64,000 nucleotides of DNA from Brevundimonas sp. AJA228-03. GTDB taxonomy: Bacteria > Pseudomonadota > Alphaproteobacteria > Caulobacterales > Caulobacteraceae. The position numbers were made by a program, and so were the translations under genes. Below the pieces are notes generated by a model. It was not told the origin of the DNA. It ran no database searches and saw nothing but the letters and a program-made list of their open reading frames with translations. Shown here piece after piece: positions 11,015 through 20,683 of the stretch. The first letter of the stretch is position 1; each line of letters opens with the position of its first letter. Location: NCBI RefSeq assembly GCF_017795885.1, contig NZ_CP059297.1, positions 2,113,001 through 2,177,000 on the forward strand, read 5' to 3'.

Positions 11015-12388
11015 ATGCGTCTGATTGCCCTCGCCGCCCTCCTCGCCCTTCCCGGCGTCGCCCATGCCCAGACGGCCGCGGCTCCCGAGCAGTCGCTGCT
11101 GCATGAGGTAGTGGCCAAGGTCGAGCCCGACCGCATGCGCGCCGACATCACCGCCCTGGTCGGCTTCGGCACCCGCCACACCATGTCCGACACCGTCTCC
11201 GAGACCCGGGGCATCGGCGCGGCGCGGCGCTGGACCGAACGCCAGTTCCGCGCGATGGGCGAGGCCTGCGGGGGCTGTCTGGAGATCGCCCTGCCCGCCG
11301 ACACCGTCACCGGTCCGCGCGTGCCGACCCCGACGGAGGTGGTCAATGTCCTGGCCATCCAGCGTGGGACCGGCGACCCCAACCGCGTTATCATCATCTC
11401 GGGCCATATCGACAGCCGCGTCACCGACGTGATGAACTTCACGGCCGATGCGCCGGGGGCCAATGACGATGCCTCGGGCGTCGCCGCCGTGCTGGAGGCC
11501 GCCCGCGTTCTGTCGCAGCACCGGTTCGATGCCACCCTGGTCTATGCCGTTCTGTCGGGCGAGGAACAGGGCCTGTTCGGCGGCAGGATCCTGGCCGACT
11601 ATGCGAAGGCGCAAGGGTGGGTCGTCGAGGCGAACCTGAACAACGACATCGTCGGCAACTCCCAGGGTCAGTCGGGCGTGCGCGACACCACCCGCGTCCG
11701 CGTCTTCTCCGAAGGCACCAAGACGGTCGAGACGGCGCTACAGACCGACCGGCGCCGCTACAACGGCGGCGAGCTGGATTCCTCGTCCCGCAACCTGGGG
11801 CGCTACATCGACGGTATCGCCGACCGTTACCTGACCAATTTCGACGTCGAGATGGTCTATCGCACCGACCGCTTCGGCCGCGGCGGCGATCAGGTCGAGA
11901 TGCTGCGCGCCGGCTTCCCGGCCGTCCGGATCACGGAAGGGGCCGAGAACTACGACCGCCAGCATCAGGACCTGCGGACCGAGAACGGCGTGGTCTATGG
12001 CGACACCATCGAGGGGGTCGACTTCGCCTATCTGGGCCAGGTGGCCCGGCTGAACATCGCCGCCATGGCGGCCCTGGCCTCGGCCCCCATGGTGCCCTCG
12101 GGCGTGACGATCGAGGGCGCGGTCAAGCCCGATACGACCCTGAGCTGGACGGCGGTGCCGGGGGCCGCGGGCTATCGCGTCTGGTGGCGATCCACGACCG
12201 CACCGCAATGGACGAACAGCCGATGGGCCGGCAACGCGACCCGGCTGGTGCTGGCGGGCGTGCCGATCGACGACTATTTCTTCGGCGTCTCGGCCGTGTC
12301 CGACGACGGCTATGAAAGCCCGGTCGTCTTTCCGGGTCCGGCCGGGGCCTTCGTCTCGGTCGGCGATCCCCCCACTCCGGCGAACTGA
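11015..12388 (+). CDS. Secreted M28-family zinc aminopeptidase
   Basis: 457 residues. It begins with a signal peptide (MRLIALAALLALPGVAHAQ). The ATG at 11015 is preceded by GGAG six bases away. The M28 zinc ligands are in order: GHIDSR, GANDDASG, GEEQGLFG, LNNDIVGN, and a final His in YDRQHQDL. The C-terminal ~95 residues resemble a fibronectin type III domain (LSWTAVPGAAGYRVWW, YFFGVSAVSDDGYESP). It likely acts in the periplasm or outside the cell on peptides. The stop is two bases before the GTG of purN, so it is probably co-translated with purN, an unusual pairing. Confidence 0.87.
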   Translation: MRLIALAALLALPGVAHAQTAAAPEQSLLHEVVAKVEPDRMRADITALVGFGTRHTMSDTVSETRGIGAARRWTERQFRAMGEACGGCLEIALPADTVTGPRVPTPTEVVNVLAIQRGTGDPNRVIIISGHIDSRVTDVMNFTADAPGANDDASGVAAVLEAARVLSQHRFDATLVYAVLSGEEQGLFGGRILADYAKAQGWVVEANLNNDIVGNSQGQSGVRDTTRVRVFSEGTKTVETALQTDRRRYNGGELDSSSRNLGRYIDGIADRYLTNFDVEMVYRTDRFGRGGDQVEMLRAGFPAVRITEGAENYDRQHQDLRTENGVVYGDTIEGVDFAYLGQVARLNIAAMAALASAPMVPSGVTIEGAVKPDTTLSWTAVPGAAGYRVWWRSTTAPQWTNSRWAGNATRLVLAGVPIDDYFFGVSAVSDDGYESPVVFPGPAGAFVSVGDPPTPAN

Positions 12389-12390
12389 CC

Positions 12391-12984
12391 GTGGCGGCAT
12401 CGACCGGCCGCGTCCGCGTGGCCATCCTCATCTCCGGCGGCGGCTCCAACATGGCGGCCCTGATCGACGCGGCGGCGCAATCCGATGCGCCCCATCGGAT
12501 CGTGCTGGTCGTGTCGAATGACCCCGAGGCCGGCGGTCTGGCGATGGCCCGGTCGAGGGGCATTTCTGCCATCGCCATCGACCACCGGCCCTTCGGCAAG
12601 GATCGCGCCGCGCACGAGGCGGCAATCCAGACCCAGCTGGAGACCGCACAGGTCCAGGTCGTCGCCCTGGCGGGCTATATGCGGGTCCTGACCCCCTGGC
12701 TGGTCGGTCGGTGGGCCGGCCGGATGCTGAACATCCACCCCAGCCTGCTGCCGAAACACCCCGGCCTCGACACCCATGCCCGTGCGCTTGCGGCGGGCGA
12801 CACCGAGGCCGGTTGCACCATCCACATCGTCACCGACGGCGTGGATGAGGGGCCGATCCTGGCCCAGAGCGCGGTGCCCATCCTCCCCGACGACACCACC
12901 GCCAGCCTCGCCCGGCGCGTGCTGCAGGCCGAACATGCCCTCTATCCCCGCGCGCTCGCCGAATTCTGCCGGTCGCTGGATTAG
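12391..12984 (+). CDS. purN: Phosphoribosylglycinamide formyltransferase
   Basis: Transfers a formyl group from 10-formyl-THF to GAR in purine synthesis. 197 residues with a GTG start. The GART motifs are VAILISGGGSNM at the N terminus and LAGYMRVLTPWLV. NIHPSLLPKHPG contains the catalytic Asn-His region, and a GCTIHIVTDGVDEGPI segment follows. Only two bases separate it from the peptidase stop codon. It is separated from purM by an insert. Confidence 0.95.
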   Translation: MAASTGRVRVAILISGGGSNMAALIDAAAQSDAPHRIVLVVSNDPEAGGLAMARSRGISAIAIDHRPFGKDRAAHEAAIQTQLETAQVQVVALAGYMRVLTPWLVGRWAGRMLNIHPSLLPKHPGLDTHARALAAGDTEAGCTIHIVTDGVDEGPILAQSAVPILPDDTTASLARRVLQAEHALYPRALAEFCRSLD

Positions 12985-13073
12985 AAGTTTGTAATCCGGA
13001 CAGTTTCGGCGCGACAGACGACGAAACCCGCGACAGTGTCCGATCCGCCCTTTTCATCCGTCGGGACGGACCC

Positions 13074-15134
13074 ATGCTGAAACTTCGCCTGCTCGCCTGC
13101 GCCGCCTCCGCCGCGCTGTTCGTCGCCCTGCCCGCCCTGGCCCAGACCGCGCCGGTCGCGGTCGAGATCCCGTCCCAGGACCAGGCCGAGATCGGCGTCT
13201 TCGGCTTCGACCTGAACGGCATGGACACCTCGGTCTCGCCGGGGACGGACTTCAACCGCTATGCCAATGGCACCTATCTGGCCAATACGCCGATCCCCGA
13301 TGACAAGACGTCCTACGGCGTCTTCGACATGCTGTACGACCGGTCCCAGGCCAATCTGCGCGCTCTGGTGGACGAAAGCGCCGCCAACCCCACAGCCAGC
13401 CCGGACGCCCAGCGCATCGGCACCCTGTACGGCGACTTCATGGACGAGGCGAAGGTCAATCAGCTGGGGGCCACGCCGCTTCAGGCCGATCTGAACGAGG
13501 TCCGCGCCGCCGATACCCGCGAGAAGCTGGCCGCCCTGATGGGCCGCACCCAGTCCGGGTTCGGGGGCAGTCTGTTCGCCATCCAGACCTTCGAGGACCT
13601 GAAGGACCCCAACAGGACTTCGGCCTATGTGGTCCAGGGCGGTCTGGGGATGCCCGACCGCGACTACTATCTGGAAGACAGTTTCGCGACCCAGAAGACG
13701 GCCTATCAGGCCTATGTCGCCAGGGCCCTCGAACTGGCCGGATGGGCCGATCCCGCCGGAAATGCGGAAAAGATCGTCGCCTTCGAGACCGCCATCGCCC
13801 ATGAGCACTGGACCCAGGTCGAGAACCGCCAGATCGACAAGCTCTACAACCCCACGACCCTGGCAGACCTGGCCACCGCTGCCCCCGGCTTCGACTGGGC
13901 CGGCTGGGCCGAGGGCGCGGGTGTGTCGGACATCCCCGTCCTGATCGCGGCGAACAACACCGCCTTTCCCGGCATGGCGCGCATCTTCGCCGAGACCCCG
14001 ATCGAGACGCTTCAGGCGTGGGAGGCCTTCCATGTCGTGGACCAGGCCTCGCCCTATCTGTCGCAGGCCTTCGTGGACAACCGGTTCGACTTCTATGGCA
14101 AGGTCCTGAGCGGTCAGCCCGAAGACCGGCCTCGCTGGAAGCGCGGCGTCACCCTGGTGGACGGATCGCTGGGGGAATCCCTCGGCCGCGAATATGTGTC
14201 CCGCCACTTCGCCGCCGAGTCCAAGGCGCAGATGGAAGCCCTGGTGGCCAACCTGATGATCGCGATGCGCGGCCGCATCGAGCGTGTCGACTGGATGAGC
14301 GACGCGACCAGGGAACAGGCCCTCTACAAGCTGGCCAATTTCGGCGTGAAGATCGGCTATCCGGAACAATGGCGGAGCTATGAGGGGTTGAACCTCGTCC
14401 CTGGCGATCTGTACGGCAATGTCGAGCGGACCTCCGCCTTCGAGTGGGCGTGGAACCTGGGCAAGCTGAAGCGCCCGGTCGATCCGCTGGAATGGGGCAT
14501 GACGCCCCAGACGGTGAATGCCTATTACAACCCGCCCCGCAACGAGATTGTCTTCCCCGCCGCGATCCTCCAGGCACCGTTCTTCGACCCGCGCGCCGAC
14601 CCGGCCATCAACTATGGCGGCATCGGCGCGGTGATCGGCCACGAGATCACCCACGGCTTCGACGATCAGGGCCGCAAGACCGACGGCGACGGCGTGCTGC
14701 GCGACTGGTGGACGGCAGAGGACGCCGCCAGGTTCGAGGAACGCGCCGCTGTTCTGGGGGCCCAGTACTCGGCGCTGAGCCCGGTCGAGGGGGCGAACGT
14801 CAACGGCGACCTGACCATGGGCGAGAACATCGCCGACATGGGCGGGCTGCTGCTGGCGCTGGACGCCTACCACCTGTCGCTGAACGGCCAGCCCGCTCCG
14901 GTGCTGAACGGCCTGACCGGCGACCAGCGCGTCTTCCTCGGCTGGGCCCAGGTCTGGCGCGAGAATGCCCGCGAGGAGGCTCTTCGCCAGCAGGTGACGG
15001 TGGACCCTCACTCGCCCGCCGCGTTCCGGGCCGGCGCGACCGTGCGCAACATCGACGCCTGGTACGAGGCCTTCGGCGTCAAGCCGGGCGACGAGCAGTA
15101 TCTGGCCCCGGAGGCCCGCGCCCGCATCTGGTAG
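13074..15134 (+). CDS. M13-family zinc metallopeptidase (PepO/neprilysin-like)
   Basis: 686 residues with a signal peptide ending near ALPALAQ. The zinc motif HEITH is at residues 523-527. The third ligand is in ENIADMGG (Glu 584), both standard for M13. The NAYYNPPRNEIVFPAAILQ substrate-binding segment precedes the HExxH. The family removes short peptides in the periplasm. It stands alone downstream of purN and is followed by a hairpin at 15145-15175. Confidence 0.93.
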   Translation: MLKLRLLACAASAALFVALPALAQTAPVAVEIPSQDQAEIGVFGFDLNGMDTSVSPGTDFNRYANGTYLANTPIPDDKTSYGVFDMLYDRSQANLRALVDESAANPTASPDAQRIGTLYGDFMDEAKVNQLGATPLQADLNEVRAADTREKLAALMGRTQSGFGGSLFAIQTFEDLKDPNRTSAYVVQGGLGMPDRDYYLEDSFATQKTAYQAYVARALELAGWADPAGNAEKIVAFETAIAHEHWTQVENRQIDKLYNPTTLADLATAAPGFDWAGWAEGAGVSDIPVLIAANNTAFPGMARIFAETPIETLQAWEAFHVVDQASPYLSQAFVDNRFDFYGKVLSGQPEDRPRWKRGVTLVDGSLGESLGREYVSRHFAAESKAQMEALVANLMIAMRGRIERVDWMSDATREQALYKLANFGVKIGYPEQWRSYEGLNLVPGDLYGNVERTSAFEWAWNLGKLKRPVDPLEWGMTPQTVNAYYNPPRNEIVFPAAILQAPFFDPRADPAINYGGIGAVIGHEITHGFDDQGRKTDGDGVLRDWWTAEDAARFEERAAVLGAQYSALSPVEGANVNGDLTMGENIADMGGLLLALDAYHLSLNGQPAPVLNGLTGDQRVFLGWAQVWRENAREEALRQQVTVDPHSPAAFRAGATVRNIDAWYEAFGVKPGDEQYLAPEARARIW

Positions 15135-15144
15135 TCAGGGACGA

Positions 15145-15175
15145 ACAAGGCCCCGGAGCGATCCGGGGCCCTTGT
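15145..15175 (+). terminator. Hairpin after the M13 peptidase gene
   Basis: GGCCCCGGA (15149-15157) and TCCGGGGCC (15162-15170) form a perfect nine-base-pair stem with a GCGA loop. ACA/TGT outer pairing is interrupted by one extra C. No clear T-tract follows. It lies between two convergent genes and could serve both. Confidence 0.6.
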
Positions 15176-15267
15176 CGTCAGAGAACGCTCCCGCTTCGGG
15201 GAGCCTCGCGGCCGGAGCCCCGTGCGTCGCCTGCGGGCGGTTCCGGAAGGAAGTCCTCAGGGAGGTG

Positions 15268-15945
15268 TCAGCCTGCCGAAGGTTCGCCCCTCTCACCCGC
15301 GGCCTTGCCGGTCCGTTCAGCCAGCCAGGTGCCTGCGGCGAGGGCAATCACCACAGCCAGGGCCAGCCACAGGGCCAGGACGCCGATCCGCAGATAGCTC
15401 AAGGCCCCCAGGGCACCGCCGCCGGAGAGCGCCAGCCAGAGCGCCAGAAACGGCAGCCAGTCCCAGCGCGGTCCACCGTGCAGCGCCGTGGTGATCCTCT
15501 GACCCATCCGCACCAGGGTTCCGGTCATATAGGTCAGACCGACGCCCACATCGCCCTGCTTCTGGAACACCGCATTCTCGACACCCATGGCCAGCACCGC
15601 GGCGATCATGCCCCGGCCCGGATGACCCAGGGTGCCGAGCGTCGCGGCCACGAACAGCAGCAGCGCCTCGGCCACCAACACGGCAGAGCGTCGGCCCTCG
15701 CCGACCCGGCGCGCGACCGTGCCACCGATCACCACCCCGACCACGAACAGACAGATCAGGCCCGCCGCTGTCGTCGCCTCGGCCCATCGCCCGGTCGCCA
15801 GCCCCACGCCCAGCCGGGTCGAGTTGCCGCTCATGAAGGAAACGAAGAAGCCTCCCAGCGTCAGGAAGCCGACCGCATCGACAAAGCCCGCCAGAGCCGA
15901 CAGCGTCGTCGCCAGCAGGACGCCCCTGTGCCCGTACTCCTTCAT
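15268..15945 (-). CDS. DUF1275 (YoaK-type) membrane protein
   Basis: 225 residues with about six hydrophobic segments. The family signature is present: LSALAGFVDAVGFLTLGG followed by FVSFMSGNSTRLG. GMIAAVLAMGVENAVFQ and VGLTYMTGTLVRMGQRI follow in the middle, as in DUF1275 proteins. An inner-membrane location is expected. The substrate or role of the family is not established. The C terminus is short and charged. It is transcribed toward the M13 peptidase gene. Confidence 0.85.
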   Translation of the reverse strand: MKEYGHRGVLLATTLSALAGFVDAVGFLTLGGFFVSFMSGNSTRLGVGLATGRWAEATTAAGLICLFVVGVVIGGTVARRVGEGRRSAVLVAEALLLFVAATLGTLGHPGRGMIAAVLAMGVENAVFQKQGDVGVGLTYMTGTLVRMGQRITTALHGGPRWDWLPFLALWLALSGGGALGALSYLRIGVLALWLALAVVIALAAGTWLAERTGKAAGERGEPSAG

Positions 15946-15989
15946 CTGGTCATCTGAACAGCGGCATGAGGCCGGACCCTGACACGAAA

Positions 15990-16018
15990 ACGGCCGGGTC
16001 CGCCATGGACCCGGCCGT
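15990..16018 (-). terminator. Rho-independent terminator of ndk
   Basis: ACGGCCGGGTCC (15990-16001) and GGACCCGGCCGT (16007-16018) form a perfect twelve-base-pair stem with a five-base loop. On the minus strand it is followed by a T run. It lies about 27 bases beyond the ndk stop. Confidence 0.85.
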
Positions 16019-16044
16019 CGCCGCGACGATCTCTATAGAAGGGT

Positions 16045-16464
16045 TCAGCCGACGATCTGGTCGTCCGTGAAGAACTGGGCGATCTCGATGCCGGCGTTCT
16101 CGACCGAGTCCGAACCGTGGACCGAGTTCTCGCCGATCGACAGGGCGAACGACTTGCGGATCGTGCCGTCGGCGGCGTCCTTCGGGTTGGTGGCCCCCAT
16201 GACTTCGCGGTACCGGGCGACGGCGTTGTCGGCTTCCAGCACCTGGACGACAACCGGCTCTGCCGTCATCTGGCCGACCAGTTCGCCATAGAAGGGGCGC
16301 TCGGCGTGGACTTCATAGAATTTTTTGGCCTGGGCCTCGGTCAGGTGCACGCGGCGCTGGGCGACGATGCGCAGTCCGGCGGCCTCGATCACGGCGTTGA
16401 TCGCGCCCGTCAGGTTGCGGCGCGTGGCGTCGGGCTTGATGATCGAGAAGGTACGTTCGGTCAT
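16045..16464 (-). CDS. ndk: Nucleoside diphosphate kinase
   Basis: Equalises nucleoside di- and triphosphate pools using a phosphohistidine intermediate. 139 residues, the family norm. N-terminal [34 protein letters not shown], and the active-site His 116 in [12 protein letters not shown] are all present. A strong hairpin terminator follows. It diverges from the ABC-F gene. Confidence 0.97.
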   Translation of the reverse strand: MTERTFSIIKPDATRRNLTGAINAVIEAAGLRIVAQRRVHLTEAQAKKFYEVHAERPFYGELVGQMTAEPVVVQVLEADNAVARYREVMGATNPKDAADGTIRKSFALSIGENSVHGSDSVENAGIEIAQFFTDDQIVG

Positions 16465-16544
16465 GGATAGACTTCTTGTTGGGAGATTGAAGGTCGCGGG
16501 CTTATAGACGCCGCCTCCCCGCCTTCCAAGCCTCGTAAGTTCTA

Positions 16545-18431
16545 ATGCTCCAGATCACCAACCTGACGTTCAACGCCTGGGGTCGCCAGTTTCTGGACGA
16601 CGCCTCGGTCAGCCTGCCGCCGGGATCCAAGGTCGGGCTGGTCGGCCGCAACGGCATCGGCAAGTCCACCCTGTTCAAGATCATCCTGGGCGAGCTGGCC
16701 GGCAATGGAGACGAGGTCTCCCTGCCCCGCACCGCCCGCATCGGATCGGTCGATCAGGAGCACCCGGCCACCCCCGTCAGCGTGATCGAGACGATCCTGG
16801 AGGCCGACACCGAACGCCACGACCTGCTGGCCCGCCTGGAAACCGCCGAGCCCGAGGAGATGGGCGAGATCTGGACCCGCCTGATCGAGATCGACGCCGA
16901 CGGAGCCCCCAGCCGCGCCGCCGAAATCCTCGCCGGCCTCGGCTTCGATCACGAGAACCAGCAGCGGCCGATGTCGGAGTTCTCCGGCGGCTGGCGCATG
17001 CGCGTCGCCCTCGCCGCCGCCCTGTTCGCCCAGCCCGACATGCTCCTGCTGGACGAGCCGACCAACTATCTCGACCTCGAAGGCGCGCTATGGCTGGAGG
17101 CGCGGCTGAAGAAATATCCGGCGACCGCCCTGATCATCTCCCATGACCGCGAGATGCTGAACGAGGTCTGCACCCACATCCTCCATCTCGCGAACCGCAA
17201 GCTGGAGATCTACACCGGCAACTACGACCAGTTCGAACAGGCCCGCGCCGAGAAGGCCCGGCTGCAGCTGTCGGCCAAGGCCAAGCAGGACGCCGAGCGC
17301 GCCCACCTCCAGGCCTTCGTCGACCGCTTCAAGGCCAAGGCCTCCAAGGCCGCCCAGGCCCAGTCGCGCATGAAGCGGCTGGCCAAGATGCAGCCGGTCT
17401 CGACCACGATCGAGGAACGCGTCGCCCCCTTCACCCTGCCCTCGCCCCCCCGTCCGCTGGCCCCGCCCCTGATCCGGCTGGAGCGCGCCAGCGTGGGCTA
17501 TGAGGCGGGTCGTTCCATCCTGAAGAACCTCAACCTGCGCATGGACCTGGACGACCGCATCGGCCTCTTGGGCGTCAACGGGGCCGGCAAGTCGACCTTC
17601 GCCAAGATGATCGCCGGGGCCCTGAACGTCTCGGACGGCGAGCTGCACCGCGACCGCAAGATGCGGGTCGGCTGGTTCCACCAGCATCAGATCGAGGCCA
17701 TGGACCCGACCGATACACCGCTGGAGATCATCCGCCGCGCCATGCCGGACGCCCCCGAAAGCGCCCGCCGCTCGAAGCTCGCCCAGTTCGGCCTGAACTA
17801 CGAAAAGCAGGAAACCACCGTCGCCAGCCTGTCCGGCGGCGAGCGCGCGCGCCTTCTGCTGAACATGGTCGCCATGGATGCGCCCCACGTCCTGATCCTC
17901 GACGAACCGACCAACCACCTGGACATCGACAGCCGCCGGGCCCTGCTGGACGCGCTCAACGATTACAACGGCGCCGTCATCCTGATCACCCACGACCGCT
18001 CGCTGATGGAGATGGTCGCCGACCGGCTGTGGCTGGCGGCCGACGGCACGGTGAAACCGTTCGACGGCGACATGGACGACTATGCGAAGTTCGTTCTCGA
18101 CCGCGCCAAACGGGATGCCGTGAAGCCCAGTCAGGTCAAGAAGGAAGAAGCGGCCGTGGTCGCCGCCGCCCCGGCCGCCAAACCTCAGATCAAGAAGGGC
18201 GGCCCCTCCCCGTCCACACTGCGTCACGCAGTGAAGAAGGCCGAGGAACGCGTCGTCGCCCTGACCGCCGAGATCGCGCGCATCGATGACGACCTGGCCA
18301 ATGCCGCCGTCTCCAACCCCAGGGCGCTGGAAGGCCTCACCCGCGCCCGCGCGAAGACCCAGTCGGATCTCGACGCCGCCGAGGCCGCCTGGATGTCGGC
18401 GGAGGAAACCCTGGCCGAGGTCACCGCATGA
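16545..18431 (+). CDS. ABC-F family ATPase
   Basis: 628-residue soluble protein with two ABC ATPase cassettes and no membrane segments, the hallmark of ABC-F ribosome-associated factors. Walker A motifs are GRNGIGKST and GVNGAGKST. Signatures are SGGWRMR and SGGERARLL, with Walker B segments [12 protein letters not shown] and [12 protein letters not shown]. The inter-cassette linker is charged (P-site tRNA interaction motif region). A C-terminal coiled-coil ([19 protein letters not shown]) follows a Lys/Ala-rich spacer. This architecture is closest to YheS/Uup types. The stop overlaps the next gene's ATG by four bases. Confidence 0.92.
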   Translation: MLQITNLTFNAWGRQFLDDASVSLPPGSKVGLVGRNGIGKSTLFKIILGELAGNGDEVSLPRTARIGSVDQEHPATPVSVIETILEADTERHDLLARLETAEPEEMGEIWTRLIEIDADGAPSRAAEILAGLGFDHENQQRPMSEFSGGWRMRVALAAALFAQPDMLLLDEPTNYLDLEGALWLEARLKKYPATALIISHDREMLNEVCTHILHLANRKLEIYTGNYDQFEQARAEKARLQLSAKAKQDAERAHLQAFVDRFKAKASKAAQAQSRMKRLAKMQPVSTTIEERVAPFTLPSPPRPLAPPLIRLERASVGYEAGRSILKNLNLRMDLDDRIGLLGVNGAGKSTFAKMIAGALNVSDGELHRDRKMRVGWFHQHQIEAMDPTDTPLEIIRRAMPDAPESARRSKLAQFGLNYEKQETTVASLSGGERARLLLNMVAMDAPHVLILDEPTNHLDIDSRRALLDALNDYNGAVILITHDRSLMEMVADRLWLAADGTVKPFDGDMDDYAKFVLDRAKRDAVKPSQVKKEEAAVVAAAPAAKPQIKKGGPSPSTLRHAVKKAEERVVALTAEIARIDDDLANAAVSNPRALEGLTRARAKTQSDLDAAEAAWMSAEETLAEVTA

Positions 18432-18679
18432 AACCGATCGCGTTTTCGAAAGAGGAAACCGCCGACCTCGTCCCGCGCCTTCAGGCCTTCCTGCGCGACG
18501 ATCTGGATGTCGAGCTCGGCGCGCTTCAGGCCTCGATGCTGCTGGATTTTATCGCCCGTGACCTTGGCTACGCCATCTACAACCGCGGCCTCTACGACGC
18601 CCAGGCCCTGATCGCGGGCAAGGTCGAGGAGCTGGCCGACGCCGTCTTCGCCCTCGAACAGCGCCCGCCGGCCCGATAG
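18428..18679 (+). CDS. DUF2164 family protein
   Basis: 83-residue acidic helical protein. The opening IAFSKEETADLVPRLQAFL and the GYAIYNRGLYDAQ segment match DUF2164. The ATG overlaps the ABC-F stop (ATGA), so it is translationally coupled. Function of the family is unknown. Confidence 0.8.
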   Translation: MKPIAFSKEETADLVPRLQAFLRDDLDVELGALQASMLLDFIARDLGYAIYNRGLYDAQALIAGKVEELADAVFALEQRPPAR

Positions 18680-18711
18680 CCAGCCGGTGTCGATATCGCT
18701 AGGCTGACGTC

Positions 18712-18906
18712 ATGAACGCGACCCCGATCCCCGCGACCCTCCATTATGGCGACGGCGAGTTCGCCGTGCTGAAGCCGGGTCCCTTCGTCCTGTGCGCGGT
18801 GTCCGGCCGCACGATCCCGCTGGAGACGCTGCGGTACTGGTCCGCAGAACGACAGGAAGCCTATTACAGCCCGGCGGAGGCGCTGACCCGGCTGGTCGGC
18901 GAATGA
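18712..18906 (+). CDS. DUF2093 family protein
   Basis: 64 residues with the DUF2093 pattern: LHYGDGEFAVLKPGPFVLCAV followed by IPLETLRYWSAERQEAY. It is 32 bases downstream of the DUF2164 gene, probably in the same operon. No function is known. Confidence 0.8.
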   Translation: MNATPIPATLHYGDGEFAVLKPGPFVLCAVSGRTIPLETLRYWSAERQEAYYSPAEALTRLVGE

Positions 18907-19211
18907 TCCCTCGCGCCGCAGCCTGATCCAGGGGGATTCGTCCTGGGCCGGACCAGGCCCCGCGTCATGAACGGCGAGACGCAGAGGCATCATCGGTGCG
19001 GTCGGCATGACCGGCCGGGCGACCGGGCCCCATCTGTGCTGGCGCACGAAAGGGCGTGACCGCAACGGTGATCCCTCCCTCCTGATCGGGCAGACGGGGC
19101 CTGAATCCCCTTGTCCATCGTCCCGAGGGGCAACCGACATGGACCTGGTCTCCGTTTGACGATAGGTGCTTGCATCTGTCCGCAGTCGTATAGTTCCTCC
19201 GCCCCGATCCC
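18907..19211. other. Intergenic stretch, nothing identified
   Basis: 305 bases upstream of the receiver gene. I found no gene, stable hairpin or repeat. It probably contains the promoter of the receiver gene, but no clear -35/-10 pair or Shine-Dalgarno sequence can be pointed to. Confidence 0.4.
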
Positions 19212-19739
19212 ATGCCCGGTCTCCACGCCCTGCACATCCTGCTGGCCGACGATAACCAGCACATGCGCGCGATCACGTCAGCGATCCTGCAGTCCGCCGG
19301 CGTCCGCAACATCCGCGAGGTTGCGGACGGGACCATGGCTCTGGACGCGCTAAGGTCACGAGACATCGATCTGGCGATCGTGGACTTCAACATGGCCCCT
19401 ATGGATGGGCTCGAATTCACCCGTCTGGTCCGCAACAGCCCCGACAGCGTCAATCCCCATCTGCCGATCATCATGATGACCGGCCACTCCGAACGGTCGC
19501 GCGTCCTTGAGGCGCGCGACGCCGGCGTGACCGAGTTCGTGGTCAAGCCGATCACGGGCAAGGCCATCTTCGACCGCATCGAGGCCGTCATCATGCGCCC
19601 GCGCGCCTTCGTGAAGACCGAAGACTATTTCGGCCCGGACCGCCGCCGGAAGAGCTCGGCGACCTACGAGGGTCCGTTGCGCCGCGAGAGCGATCATGCC
19701 CTCGATGACGCCGACCTGTCGGACTCCAGCGCGGCATAG
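19212..19739 (+). CDS. Single-domain response regulator with PDRRR tail
   Basis: 175 residues. A receiver domain fills residues 7-130, with the acidic pocket DDN near residue 14 and the phosphorylatable Asp in AIVDFNMAPMDG. The Thr is in IIMMTGHSE and the Lys in FVVKPI. A short tail carries YFGPDRRRKSS, a motif I recall from other alphaproteobacterial single-domain receivers. No output domain is present, so it likely acts by protein contact in a phosphorelay. No kinase gene is adjacent. The last 46 bases overlap the 3' end of the acyltransferase gene on the other strand. Confidence 0.87.
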   Translation: MPGLHALHILLADDNQHMRAITSAILQSAGVRNIREVADGTMALDALRSRDIDLAIVDFNMAPMDGLEFTRLVRNSPDSVNPHLPIIMMTGHSERSRVLEARDAGVTEFVVKPITGKAIFDRIEAVIMRPRAFVKTEDYFGPDRRRKSSATYEGPLRRESDHALDDADLSDSSAA

Positions 19740-20683
19740 ACCCGGTCCGGCCACCGGCGGTGGACCCAGAACCAGTCGACCGGATGTTCGCGCACCCGGT
19801 CCTCGATGAAGGTCGTGATGGCCTGCACGCCCCGCTTGATGTCGGCCTGTCGGTCGCCCGTGGACGCGACCTCGATCGGTTCGTGGGCCGTCACCCGGAA
19901 CCGGACGCCGGGCAGCCGCACGACCGACAGCGGCAGGATCACCGTGCCGAACCTCAGCGCCAGCCGTGTCGGTCCGGGCGCGGCGTTCACCGGGTGACCG
20001 AAGAAGCTCACCTCGGGTCCCTCCGAGAACTTCTGATCGTTCATCAGGGCGACGCTCTCGCCGCGTCCCATTCCGGCCAGCAACTCCCGCGCCCCGTCCC
20101 CGCCCTTGGGCGCGAACAGTTTCACACCATACCTCGCCCGCGCGGCCCGGATCTGGGCATCGACATAGGGGTTGTTCGCCGCGCGATAGGTGACCTGGAC
20201 CGGCACCCCGCTGGCCACCAGAACGGCCGCCATCGTCTCGATGTTGGCCATGTGGCCGGCGACGAAGACGACCGGCTTGCCGCTCCGACGAATCGCCTCC
20301 AGCCGATCCGCCCCCACGATGTCGATCCGGCCGGAGGCCGGCGTCAGCTGATCCATCACGGCCGTCTCGGCAAAGGTGCGGCCTGTCTGTTCCCACTGAT
20401 CGATGGCCAGCCGCGCCCGCTCCGCCACACTCATATCGGGAAAGGCGATGCGCAGGTTGCGCATGACGATCCGGTGAGTGCTGACGCGCGGTCCCAGGGT
20501 CCGCAGCAACCATCCGCCCAGGTTCGATGCCGCCTCCAGCCCGATCAGCCGCATCAGGCCGATGAAGCCGGCGAAGGCCACCGATTCCAGACGCCAGATC
20601 AGGTCCTGCCGCACTCCGGGCGCGCGATCGCCCCCAGGGCGATCCGAGCGCGCGCCGACCCTGTGACCCTCCTCACCAGGCAA
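19694..20683 (-). CDS. LpxL/HtrB-like lysophospholipid acyltransferase
   Basis: Probably adds an acyl chain to lipid A or a related lipid at the inner membrane. The frame opens with TTG at 20683 (329 residues) and overlaps the SDR stop. A GTG at 20614 would give a 306-residue protein starting near RQDLIWRLES, closer to the family norm. The catalytic HX4E motif is in AGHMANIETM. NDQKFSEGPEVSFFG and PVDWFWVHRRW are typical of the family. A hydrophobic N-terminal segment (SVAFAGFIGLMRLIG) anchors the protein. Start choice uncertain. Confidence 0.85.
   Translation of the reverse strand: MPGEEGHRVGARSDRPGGDRAPGVRQDLIWRLESVAFAGFIGLMRLIGLEAASNLGGWLLRTLGPRVSTHRIVMRNLRIAFPDMSVAERARLAIDQWEQTGRTFAETAVMDQLTPASGRIDIVGADRLEAIRRSGKPVVFVAGHMANIETMAAVLVASGVPVQVTYRAANNPYVDAQIRAARARYGVKLFAPKGGDGARELLAGMGRGESVALMNDQKFSEGPEVSFFGHPVNAAPGPTRLALRFGTVILPLSVVRLPGVRFRVTAHEPIEVASTGDRQADIKRGVQAITTFIEDRVREHPVDWFWVHRRWPDRVYAALESDRSASSRA

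Noticed and set aside
12981..15011. 676-codon open frame opposite the M13 peptidase
   Set aside because: Shadow of a gene with intact HEITH and signal peptide.
19150..19211. Promoter for the receiver gene
   Set aside because: TTGACG and TATAGT occur, but their spacing does not fit a standard sigma-70 promoter, so no site is called.
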